From positions 186,001-250,000 of the forward strand of contig JAPPIK010000014.1 of NCBI GenBank assembly GCA_028820655.1: a DNA stretch of 64,000 nt. Direction: 5' to 3'. This document shows, piece by piece, positions 53,093-62,081 of this stretch. This stretch comes from Candidatus Poribacteria bacterium. GTDB lineage: Bacteria; Poribacteria; WGA-4E; JAJDTR01. The translations under genes were made by a program, and so were the position numbers. Every line of letters begins with the position of its first letter. Within the stretch, counting starts at the first letter, position 1. Under the pieces are notes generated by a model. That model worked only from the letters and a program-made list of their open reading frames with translations, had not been told where the DNA came from and did no database searches.

Positions 53093-53458
53093 CTAATTCT
53101 GCTTGTTCTCGTTACCTCGGGGATTGTTTGAAGTATTCTTTTGGTGAAGAAATTGAAAAAACTCAAACATCGTTTCTTTGTCTTTTTCGGGCAGTTCGGT
53201 TATTCCTCGAAGCATCGCGCTGACTTTTGGATCCGCCAATAGATCATCATAGCGACTGCGCGGCTTGCCAAATAGATAGTCTGTTGTCACTTTCAGGGCT
53301 TCCGCCAGACTCGGAACTGTGTCAAAAGAGGGTTTTCTTGCGCCCGATTCAAATTGTGAAATCGCCGCCGGTGTAATATTGGCTGCTTTTGCAAGCCCTG
53401 TCTGAGTCAAATTGAGTTCGTGGCGGCGCTTTCGGATCCGTGAAACTACGTTTTCCAT
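53093..53458 (-). CDS. XRE-family helix-turn-helix transcriptional regulator
   Basis: A protein of 121 residues. Residues 1-60 form a Cro/CI-type helix-turn-helix (I-R-K-R-R-H-E-L-N-L-T-Q-T-G-L-A-K-A-A-N-I-T-P-A-A-I-S-Q-F-E-S-G-A-R-K-P). The C-terminal part is charged and helical, consistent with a dimerisation region, ending in an asparagine-rich tail. The start has AAAGGAA upstream. It stands alone, about 770 bases from the divergent giant gene; targets are unknown. Confidence 0.88.
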   Translation of the reverse strand: MENVVSRIRKRRHELNLTQTGLAKAANITPAAISQFESGARKPSFDTVPSLAEALKVTTDYLFGKPRSRYDDLLADPKVSAMLRGITELPEKDKETMFEFFQFLHQKNTSNNPRGNENKQN

Positions 53459-53525
53459 CGGAAGTTCCTTTCGCGGTAAACATCAAACCATGCGTCGGCA
53501 TTGTGGCTTAGCGCTGACGGTGGAG

Positions 53526-53541
53526 ATGTATGTTAATACAT
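53526..53541. promoter_or_regulatory. Possible operator palindrome upstream of the XRE gene
   Basis: ATGTAT and ATACAT flank GTTA about 70 bases upstream of the XRE start, a size and symmetry typical of XRE-family sites. It could serve autoregulation. No second copy was noticed nearby. Confidence 0.35.
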
Positions 53542-54131
53542 GCGAATTCTCCCATTAAAACGTTAAGATTTGGCAAACGATACGAGAAATTGGAATGTGT
53601 CCCGCCCATCACCGCGTACACTTATCGGCAAAAACGGGTGAAACCGGTTTAGTTCAATAATAATCGTCCATGTGCGGGAGTGAACATACCCCCATCCCTT
53701 TGACCGAAAATTGGGGGATTTAAGTGAAATAGTCCGACTAATTCTGGTCAGTTTTCAACGCCTTAAGTTATGGGAAACGCACCTCACGGGGATCACTACC
53801 GCACTCCCAATCTCATCGTTAAATCTCCACCTCGGCCTCCGTGCAAAGTGACAAAGCGTTACTGCACACCGTTCGCGCGGCCAGCGCTTTCAAAGGATGC
53901 CGGATTTCAGAGGCGCGCACACCGCGCTATTTCTGCAGAGAGGCGTTCACCCTCCATATGCGCCGACCCGAGTTTAGAATCCCCTTCGATGACAAATCTC
54001 TCGTGGCAGCGCTCTCTGATGGATTGCCCATAAACCGTTTAAATCTGTTTAACCAATTACAATACAATCTTCATAGCCCGTTCTGAAGCGGGGTTATCGT
54101 GAAATCTTTGCGCGTCCAACACTTTTGTGTC
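53542..54131. other. Intergenic region
   Basis: No gene is supported. A plus-strand frame of 87 codons (53770-54033) has proline- and arginine-rich, low-quality sequence and overlaps another frame, so it is not accepted. Confidence 0.4.
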
Positions 54132-54160
54132 TTGACAAGGCAAAACGACTATGTTAGAAT
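54132..54160 (+). promoter_or_regulatory. Sigma70-type promoter of the giant FtsX fusion operon
   Basis: TTGACA (54132-54137), a 17-base spacer and TAGAAT (54155-54160) match 11 of 12 consensus bases. The start codon is about 60 bases downstream of the predicted initiation point, with GGAGG in front. Confidence 0.7.
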
Positions 54161-54226
54161 CTGATTGACTTCGGGGAACTGAATCGAAATCCGTGCCGTG
54201 TCCAGAGTGTATTTGGAGGAAGCGAG

Positions 54227-57200
54227 ATGTTCAGAAAATCAACAATCTCTGTAGTAATGATTTATTGCTTATTCGCGCAGTTCACCTTTGTGTCTACCGG
54301 CATTACCGCCGACGGACAGCAAACACTAGGACTCTCCGAGACGGCGGTAAAGATCCGCGACGAGGTTTCTGCGGGCAGGATGCGGAAAGACATCGCTAGG
54401 CTTTCCAGTCTCACCACTCGTGTTACCGGCTATGACGAGGCAGCGAACGGGTCCAAATATGTTTTTGACCGGTTTGTTGAAATTGGCTTGCAAAATGTTG
54501 AGGCACGCGGATTTGAGATTACCGTGCCGATTGACGCAGAGGATGGGAAACTTGAGGTCATCTCGCCGGATGGAACCGTTTCCAAGAGCGTCAAAATATC
54601 ACCCTGTTGGCCCAATCTCGTGCGCACCTCCCTCCTGCCGAACGGCATCAAGCATCTTGTCGATTCCGATGAATCTCTTGAAGAGATTGCCCAATCCTAC
54701 GAGGTTGACGTTCAATCTATACTCACCAATTCCAACAATCAATATCTAGTGGATCAGTCGGCTGACGGCCGAGACAATGACGGCGATGGCGAAATTGACG
54801 AAGCAGGCGAGTTTGCGTTAATTGAGGGGAATACGGTTTTTGTGCCTACCGGCGGGTTAACGGCGCCACTGGTTTATGCAGGCGATGCCGAACTCGTCGA
54901 TTTCAACGGGTTGGATGTTGGCGGATTTTGGTACGAGGTGCAACCCAGCGACACAATCGAACACGTTTCCCGCCGATTCCGCGTCAGCAAAGGCAGCATC
55001 ACCGATGATGTTCTGAACGGACATCTCCAGAAGACGGAGGACGGAATCGACAATGATGAAGACGCCGAAGTCGACGAATATGGAGAGATTCCGCCTCTCG
55101 AGGAGATTGCGCATTGGCGTGACGACGGAATTGACAATGACGGCGACGGCTACGCGGATGAGATTCCCGGAGATGATAGAGACGGCATAGACAATAATAG
55201 AGACGGGCAAGTCGATGAGCCGGGCGAGTTTGTGGGCGCAGGCGAATCCAGCATATTTATTCCCCAAGGCAGCATTGTCCTCGTCGACTTCAATTCTGGC
55301 ACTCGATGGATAAACGCCGCCATGCTAGGTGCCAAGGCGGCAATCTTCATCGAACCGGAGACTACCATCCGTGGTGAAGCGGAGAACAAATTCTTGACGG
55401 TTCCCGCTAACATTCCCCGATTTTGGATCTCCAAGAAGGATGCAGAGGATCTCCGGTCGATGATGTCTCAAGGAGAGATTTCCGCGCGTTTAACGTGTAC
55501 CATGACGTGGGAACGACGTACCGGGCAGAATATTCGCGGCTTTCTTGAAGGTAACGATCCCGTTTTAAAGGACGAACTTGTCGTTCTCACCGCCTACTAT
55601 GATTCGATGTCTATCGTGCCGGCAATGGCTCCCGGTGCCGATCCTACGGGCGGCGTAGCCGCACTGCTTGAATTGGCACGTATATTCAAGCAAGAAGAAT
55701 TCCGCCCGGGACGCTCCATATTGTTTGTCGCAACCGATGCACACTTTCAAGGATTGGCGGGGATGCGGGCATTTATGGAGGGAATTGGCCAAGATACCGT
55801 TGGTGGAACTACGGATTCACCGGGAACGCCTACGATGCACGGATTACGGCGCGGGCTGTCGGCAGACATCTTTGAATTCCAGGAGCTGGGGAGGAAGTTG
55901 TTGTTGTCGATTGACCGGAGCGTGTTAGTCGACTTACCGCCAGATTTCTATTACGAAGTTCACAAAATTGAATCGGATCTTGATTCGCTCGCTACGACGT
56001 TGTCGGCACTGTCGGGCACACAGGGCAAGGTTGGCTCGCTTCGCAATGCGCAACGAGACTTCAAGGAGAAACAGAAAAAGAAAATTGAAAGCACGAAGAA
56101 ACGGGAGAAACAGGGATTTACCTCGGAAGAAAAATCTCGGCTTGAGACAAATCTTGCTTCGTTCAAGAAGGATTCCCTGCAAACGGCTCACTTTCTGCGC
56201 GACATTGTAGTTCGCATAGATCGACTTCGTTCGCAAGCGCTTGAGGAATCTCGGAAAGCGCAACGGGAATTGCTCGAGAATATCGCGTTACCTATTGCAC
56301 ATCTCGACATCTGGGCGCTTCAGCAGTTGAGAATCGACCTTGAGGAAAAGCGGATTGCAGACAGTTTTTCGCGTGAGCCTTCCGAATCGTATGCATTGCC
56401 CAAAAGAGTTGGCGACGGGTACGAAATTCCTATCGATGCTGAAGCGAGAGAATCGCACCTCGGGGAGCAAGTCAACATTCTGTCAACGTATCTTGAGGAT
56501 TGGGAATTGCGCGACTCGAGAAAATTTGCGCTCCAATTTACTCAGGAAAAGCTGCTAGACCGCCACTTGGATTTTTACGGTCTGCAGCAAATGAAGGCAT
56601 CGCGGAAGATAGTCAATCAAGCTACCCAACCGTTGGCCGACTACATCGACGTTGAGCGACAGTTGCTTGAACGAGCATTAGCGAAGATTCCGGATAGCGC
56701 CGACGCTGAAAATAAAATTAAAACCGCAATCAAGCAACTTGCTTCCGACCCGTCATTCTACCCACCGTCAATCGTCGCGGAACTCAAACAATATTTGAGC
56801 CAACCAACCGTTGAACGTTTGGATCGCACACAGACCGGCCTACAACAGAAACTGAGGGAAGCCAAAACCACCGACGCACAAGATTCGTCGCATGCGATTT
56901 TTGTCGCGGACTTCGCCAAGGATAAGCAATCTATCTTTGAGACGGCGCTTCGAAATGCACGGTTGGAAAAGAGCCGAATCCAGAATTTGCTTCGGAATCA
57001 CGGTGATCTGGTTCGCGCCTATCTGGCAGAAGAGGAGTTGGTGCTTCGCCACTATTTGTCGAGAGATGAAGTGGAACAAGCGGTCGAAGCACGATCTCAA
57101 ATTTTTGCCCACTTGTCCGAAGAAATGCTCCTTGATTTCGTGCAAAGGAAGGCTGCGAATGACGTCGTTGAGTTGAACAATCTACTGAACCAACTGGATA

Positions 57201-60200
57201 CGCTTAATCGCGACCTCAGTGAAGAGACAAAGGTTCTTCTTCGCGATAACATGCTTACGCTTAGGAATTCGCGGTTTCGCAATCTTCAAAGCCGCGTTGA
57301 AAAAATTGCTCGAATCAGTAAGTCAGAGTACAATCGCAAGATCTCCCAGATAGAACAGGCCATAACCCTTCAAGACCTCTTCAATCGGTATTACACCTCC
57401 TTATTCATCTCGATAGACCTATCTACCCAGAGCGACAAATTCGGTGTTTTCAACAAAGGTTGGTTCTACAATCAACAGCCTGAATTTGTTCTACGGCGAG
57501 AATTTGCAACCATCGGCAACAAACTGGCCGAGTATGCGGAAGACGCCGATTTTGGCGCGCGTGTCCGAAACCTTTGGACTTTTACTGATGATCAGATTCG
57601 TCACGGCGTCATGAACAATCAGTGGACGGTTTCGGGAACCATTGATTCCAAAGCGGCAGTTGAGGGCAAGACGCTGGAAACACTAATCAGTGAACACTTT
57701 GATACCCTCACGCAACTCTCCGGGGTCTCACGCTTGATGAAGTTGCAGTTTGAGCAGATGCGAGATCGCGGTGAACCGTCCGAGGATATGGTCAAGGATA
57801 TGGACTACATCCGACAGGAGGTCGAGCGATTTATCCGCAACGATGTGCGGACGGCGAAAAAGAATCGAAAGAATAGCATTCGATTGTTGAATCGACTCAA
57901 CGCGATGCTGCAACTTCGGCACGAGGACTCCTCAACCTTATCGCAGGATGAGATTGAGGACATCAAGACCCTGATCGGACTCGTAGGTCTCGGCGGAGAG
58001 ACAAACTTCGTGAATGCTATCTCTGCTAGCGGCGGAAAAACGTGGCAGACTTATATTCCCGGCAAGATAGCGTTCGACAGCGAAGTTGCCACATTAACGG
58101 GTAAAACGGGAATTGCATTCGCCACCATCGAAGATGCACGGATCCTTACCGATACCCCGTTAGACACGATTGACCGGATGCATGTAGAGGAAGATGGGAA
58201 TCTGCATCAACAGGTTAAGACACTTGCAGCCGTATTGGTGCAAGCGATGCGGGACCCGAAGATGCCGACAGCCGCGAAGGTAGGGAACTTTTACTGCAAT
58301 CTATTTGGCGATGTAGTAGAGTTTGATGCTCGCGAGAGCGCCCTTCCCAACAAGCCTGTTCCTTATCCAATCTTGACATTGCGGCGTAAGCACAAAACAA
58401 TGATGGGGGTGCGGGGCGACCTATTTACGATGGGGGACAACAAGGGGAACTTTGAGGTGGCGGGGTTGGCTATGGAGGGGCGCGCGACGCATCGAATCGC
58501 CGGCACGCAGGAGGTAGAGGCGTATATTCTTGACTCCAAATCCGGAGATATTGTGTACGCACCGGACCTTGGCAACTATGGCGCGAAGTTATTCCCCAAC
58601 AAAGTGCCAATCGACACGCGCCGCCGAGGCTGCCGCGTCGTGGTGTTTCCATGTGTGTCAACCACAATTTATGACTTGGTCGATCAGCGTTACTTGCGCA
58701 CATTGCGCGAACTCGAAGTGTATGAAGCCGCGTCGGATAGCGCCCCGGAGAAATATGGGATTTCCAAACCTTGGCAACAAGAGGGTGTTTCCGCCGCCGA
58801 ACCGATTGCGCTTGTGTATTCCGAGCCGGATCAACGCATCAAAATCGGAATGGCTTATGGTCAGATTGGGAAACGCTTGCTGTTGATTAAAGCGACGAAA
58901 AGCGGGATGAAAAATCCTACGCTGTACACGGGCGAAGGATTCGTTGTGCGAGAGAACGGCAGCATTCGAGTGACGCCTTACGTCGTTGTTCGGGATATGT
59001 GGTGGCTTGATGAGAATCGGTCGCGCCTCTACAAGCGATTCGGTATTTCAAGCGACCGGCTTGACAAGCTTCACGAATTCGCGAATGAATATCTTGAACA
59101 GGCTGAATTGGCGCTTCAACAGAATGACTATCAACAGGCGCTAAAGCTGGCCCGTGCGGCATGGGGCTATGAATCCCGCGCATATCCCGATGTCAAAAAG
59201 ACGGGGAACGATGTGGTCAGTGGAGTGATGTTTTACTTGGCGCTGCTGATTCCATTCGCCTACTTTATGGAACGCCTGCTTTTCGCCTCACCAAGCGTCA
59301 ATAAACAGATTCTTTGGACAGGAGTCATCTTCTTAACCGTATTTTTCTTCCTTTCTCAGGTGCATCCCGCTTTCCAAATTACCACCACGCCCGTGATCAT
59401 CTTGATTGCCTTTATCGTTCTTGCTCTGACGGTCATCGTGATCTCAATTATCATCCGCAAGTTCGAGGAGCAGCTTGAGAAGATTAAACAGGAGGGCAGC
59501 AAGGTTTATAAGGCTGATGTAGGAAGGTTGTCGGCGTCGGCGGCTGCGTTTAGCTTGGGGATCTCCAACATGAGGAAGAGGGGCGGACGGACAATACTGA
59601 CGTGTGCGACGCTGGTCATTCTTACGTTTACCGTTATTTCATTCACGTCGGTGCGAACCTTCATGCACCCAAACAAAACCAGCTTGCCTGCCGTAACACC
59701 GCGCTACACCGGAATGTTGATTCGGGACCAGTATTGGCGTCCATTGGAGGAACCCGTGTTGACCTCTGTCATGAACGACATGCGCAAGACCAAGATTCCC
59801 GAGGACGATGCGCGCCTTCTGTTCAAGCGGAGAGGAAAGACCGAGGCCGAGATCAATTCGCTGTTGGCGCCATATATCGAGGCAGGCGAGGATTCGCCGG
59901 AACTGCAGGAGGGTTCTAGCGGCGCGCCCACTGTCCGAGCATCGGTTGCGGGCTCTACGAGCGTGGATGATTCTTCAGGATTCATCACTGTTCACAACGT
60001 AGTGGCGCCTCGCGCGTGGTATCAATCGTCCGGCACGGGCGATCAATCGTTCGTGCAGTTGACGCGCACGCCCAATTCGGCGGATCCCGTCCCGCCGCGA
60101 GACGAGAAGACGGGCCAGTTGTTGCCCTATGCCGCAAACATGCTCATTGGGATGACGCCTAACGAGCCTGCTGCCACGGGAATTGATTTGCACCTCCAAT

Positions 60201-61639
60201 ACGGTAAATGGTTTGATCCGATGGATGAAGATTCTTGGCCCACGTCGTGGCCCTACGCCTGCATCCTCCCCAAAGGAATCGCGGATGTGTTAAAAATAAC
60301 CGAAGCGGATGTAGGCAAAGCGACAGTGTCCGTCTACGGCGCCGATTTTACGGTGGTCGGCGTGCTTGGAATCGGATTCAAAGACTTGACCGACAACGAT
60401 GGCGAAGAGATGACTCCCGTCGATTATCAATTGATGCAACAGCAGCAGTCTCGGGGAGCGCAGGGTGACGAGACACTAGAGGGCGAGTTGCAGAAGTATC
60501 TCCATTTGGTTCCGGACAGCGTCGCGATTCTGCCGTATGAAGTGGTCATGAATCAGGGCGGCACGCTAAGAAGCGTTGCCGTCAACATGGATCCCTTGGA
60601 AGGCGATCCGGCCATTTTCAGCGGTATCGACAAGCTTGATTTAATTATGTCTCCCCTGATGAGCCGCGTTGCACTCGACTTTTTCGTTGGCCGCGACAAG
60701 GATACGTACCTGTACAGTTCAATCGGCATGACGTCCTTTAGCGGAATGGGGAACCTGTTCATACCCATTCTCATCGCGGCTTTGATTGTGCTGAATACCA
60801 TGCTCGGCGCTGTCTACGAACGCGTGAGAGAGATCGGGATCTATAGTTCGGTCGGGCTTGCACCGGTACACATCGCGTTCCTTTTCCTCGCCGAAGCGTG
60901 CGTTTATGCGATTGTGGGAGCGGTTCTAGGTTATCTCTTGGGACAGGCTACCGCCACGGTAATGGTTAATTTCGGATGGCTTGCGGGATTGACATTGAAC
61001 TATTCGTCCATGTCAACAGTGGTCGCAACCATCATTGTCATGGCGGTGGTCATCGGAAGCACATTATATCCGGCAATCAAAGCGTCGCGCATGGCGGTAC
61101 CGGACATTGAGCGCAAGTGGAAATTGCCGGAGCCGGAGGGTGACGAATGGCATTTCAATCTACCGTTTACGGTGTTGTCCGAGGAATCGCTTGGTTTGAA
61201 TGTGTTCATGCGGGACTATTTCGATGCACATGCTGATGAATCCGCAAGCGACTTCTACACGGATCAGGTTACGTTCAGCGAGATGCCGGCGTCGGAAGAT
61301 GGTGAAGAGGAGGGGTCCTATTCTATCAGCATGATGGTTTGGCTCGCCCCGTACGATCTGGGCGTCAGCCAATCGATACGATTTGTCACTTCTCCGGTGG
61401 GAGGAGAAGAGGAAGATCTGTACAACATTACACTTGATGTACATCGGGAAAGCGGCGAGATTGCTTCATGGAAACGCGTTAACCGCCGTTTCTTGAATCT
61501 CGTGCGTAAACAACTCTTAATCTGGCGGACGTTCAGCGCCGATATCCGCGGAGAGTTTCACGAACGCGGTCGTCAAGAACGTGACGTGGATGAAGGCGCT
61601 ACCGGCGCTCCGGAATTGGCACCGCAACCGGCCGATTGA
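54227..61639 (+). CDS. Giant M28-peptidase-like / coiled-coil / FtsX-like permease fusion
   Basis: A protein of 2470 residues with a signal peptide and GGAGG before the ATG. Residues about 40-450 resemble the PA-like lead-in of M28 peptidases, interrupted by two LysM-like segments (near 150 and 245) and four calcium-type D-G-x-D-N-x-x-D-x-x-x-D-E loops (near 181, 272, 300 and 319). Residues about 450-580 match the M28 core, but its metal ligands are altered: A-Y-Y-D-S instead of A-H-x-D-S, and T-D-A-H in place of the E-E pair. A long charged coiled coil (about 590-1230) and a second extracytoplasmic region follow. Membrane helices near 1665-1745 and 1790, and an FtsX-type permease block near 2170-2290 (V-L-N-T-M-L-G-A-V-Y-E-R-V-R-E-I-G-I-Y) end it. 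FtsX permeases work with an ABC ATPase; none is visible here. Confidence 0.8.
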   Translation: MFRKSTISVVMIYCLFAQFTFVSTGITADGQQTLGLSETAVKIRDEVSAGRMRKDIARLSSLTTRVTGYDEAANGSKYVFDRFVEIGLQNVEARGFEITVPIDAEDGKLEVISPDGTVSKSVKISPCWPNLVRTSLLPNGIKHLVDSDESLEEIAQSYEVDVQSILTNSNNQYLVDQSADGRDNDGDGEIDEAGEFALIEGNTVFVPTGGLTAPLVYAGDAELVDFNGLDVGGFWYEVQPSDTIEHVSRRFRVSKGSITDDVLNGHLQKTEDGIDNDEDAEVDEYGEIPPLEEIAHWRDDGIDNDGDGYADEIPGDDRDGIDNNRDGQVDEPGEFVGAGESSIFIPQGSIVLVDFNSGTRWINAAMLGAKAAIFIEPETTIRGEAENKFLTVPANIPRFWISKKDAEDLRSMMSQGEISARLTCTMTWERRTGQNIRGFLEGNDPVLKDELVVLTAYYDSMSIVPAMAPGADPTGGVAALLELARIFKQEEFRPGRSILFVATDAHFQGLAGMRAFMEGIGQDTVGGTTDSPGTPTMHGLRRGLSADIFEFQELGRKLLLSIDRSVLVDLPPDFYYEVHKIESDLDSLATTLSALSGTQGKVGSLRNAQRDFKEKQKKKIESTKKREKQGFTSEEKSRLETNLASFKKDSLQTAHFLRDIVVRIDRLRSQALEESRKAQRELLENIALPIAHLDIWALQQLRIDLEEKRIADSFSREPSESYALPKRVGDGYEIPIDAEARESHLGEQVNILSTYLEDWELRDSRKFALQFTQEKLLDRHLDFYGLQQMKASRKIVNQATQPLADYIDVERQLLERALAKIPDSADAENKIKTAIKQLASDPSFYPPSIVAELKQYLSQPTVERLDRTQTGLQQKLREAKTTDAQDSSHAIFVADFAKDKQSIFETALRNARLEKSRIQNLLRNHGDLVRAYLAEEELVLRHYLSRDEVEQAVEARSQIFAHLSEEMLLDFVQRKAANDVVELNNLLNQLDTLNRDLSEETKVLLRDNMLTLRNSRFRNLQSRVEKIARISKSEYNRKISQIEQAITLQDLFNRYYTSLFISIDLSTQSDKFGVFNKGWFYNQQPEFVLRREFATIGNKLAEYAEDADFGARVRNLWTFTDDQIRHGVMNNQWTVSGTIDSKAAVEGKTLETLISEHFDTLTQLSGVSRLMKLQFEQMRDRGEPSEDMVKDMDYIRQEVERFIRNDVRTAKKNRKNSIRLLNRLNAMLQLRHEDSSTLSQDEIEDIKTLIGLVGLGGETNFVNAISASGGKTWQTYIPGKIAFDSEVATLTGKTGIAFATIEDARILTDTPLDTIDRMHVEEDGNLHQQVKTLAAVLVQAMRDPKMPTAAKVGNFYCNLFGDVVEFDARESALPNKPVPYPILTLRRKHKTMMGVRGDLFTMGDNKGNFEVAGLAMEGRATHRIAGTQEVEAYILDSKSGDIVYAPDLGNYGAKLFPNKVPIDTRRRGCRVVVFPCVSTTIYDLVDQRYLRTLRELEVYEAASDSAPEKYGISKPWQQEGVSAAEPIALVYSEPDQRIKIGMAYGQIGKRLLLIKATKSGMKNPTLYTGEGFVVRENGSIRVTPYVVVRDMWWLDENRSRLYKRFGISSDRLDKLHEFANEYLEQAELALQQNDYQQALKLARAAWGYESRAYPDVKKTGNDVVSGVMFYLALLIPFAYFMERLLFASPSVNKQILWTGVIFLTVFFFLSQVHPAFQITTTPVIILIAFIVLALTVIVISIIIRKFEEQLEKIKQEGSKVYKADVGRLSASAAAFSLGISNMRKRGGRTILTCATLVILTFTVISFTSVRTFMHPNKTSLPAVTPRYTGMLIRDQYWRPLEEPVLTSVMNDMRKTKIPEDDARLLFKRRGKTEAEINSLLAPYIEAGEDSPELQEGSSGAPTVRASVAGSTSVDDSSGFITVHNVVAPRAWYQSSGTGDQSFVQLTRTPNSADPVPPRDEKTGQLLPYAANMLIGMTPNEPAATGIDLHLQYGKWFDPMDEDSWPTSWPYACILPKGIADVLKITEADVGKATVSVYGADFTVVGVLGIGFKDLTDNDGEEMTPVDYQLMQQQQSRGAQGDETLEGELQKYLHLVPDSVAILPYEVVMNQGGTLRSVAVNMDPLEGDPAIFSGIDKLDLIMSPLMSRVALDFFVGRDKDTYLYSSIGMTSFSGMGNLFIPILIAALIVLNTMLGAVYERVREIGIYSSVGLAPVHIAFLFLAEACVYAIVGAVLGYLLGQATATVMVNFGWLAGLTLNYSSMSTVVATIIVMAVVIGSTLYPAIKASRMAVPDIERKWKLPEPEGDEWHFNLPFTVLSEESLGLNVFMRDYFDAHADESASDFYTDQVTFSEMPASEDGEEEGSYSISMMVWLAPYDLGVSQSIRFVTSPVGGEEEDLYNITLDVHRESGEIASWKRVNRRFLNLVRKQLLIWRTFSADIRGEFHERGRQERDVDEGATGAPELAPQPAD

Positions 61640-61678
61640 GAGCCTTTATTCTTGAGAGGATAGGGTATTTAGAACGTC

Positions 61679-61855
61679 ATGGAAAGATTTATAAGTATTA
61701 TTCTCATTGTCGGGGCTCTTATGTGGCTTGCCTCGATTCTCTTGTTTGGGGGACGATGGCAGTGGCAGATTTTTTCAGCGGCGATTGTGATTGTCGGTAT
61801 TATCGCTGCCCACATATGGGAGGAAGTTTTCCAGAACAAAGACGAGGAAGAATAA
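61679..61855 (+). CDS. Small two-helix membrane protein, 58 residues
   Basis: The frame starts at ATG 61679 and ends TAA at 61855. It has two hydrophobic segments (I-S-I-I-L-I-V-G-A-L-M-W-L-A-S-I-L-L-F and I-F-S-A-A-I-V-I-V-G-I-I-A-A) joined by a G-G-R-W-Q-W-Q turn, and an acidic C-terminus (E-E-V-F-Q-N-K-D-E-E-E). It lies 39 bases after the giant fusion, with GAGAGGATAGGG upstream as a weak ribosome site. Its placement suggests a small subunit of the membrane system. I do not recognise a family. Confidence 0.65.
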   Translation: MERFISIILIVGALMWLASILLFGGRWQWQIFSAAIVIVGIIAAHIWEEVFQNKDEEE

Positions 61856-62081
61856 CTTGGAACACATTGATTGCAGCTTACGGGGTTGTGGTCTTGAGCA
61901 GCCAAGTCGGTTATAGAGAGTTGGATTTGCTCCATATCGAGAAGGGCATTTCTCCTACCTGGCGGCGCGGCAATTCAGGAATAAAGAAGTCCCGGCAGGT
62001 GAAAGAAACCCAGTTATGTCTCGGAAGAGAAGACCAGCTTGTATAACGTACTTGAGCTAAACTGAAAGGAGAATACTACAT

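Noticed and set aside
53770-54033. An 87-codon plus-strand frame upstream of the giant gene
   Set aside because: Composition is proline- and arginine-rich without structure, and a second frame of similar length overlaps it.
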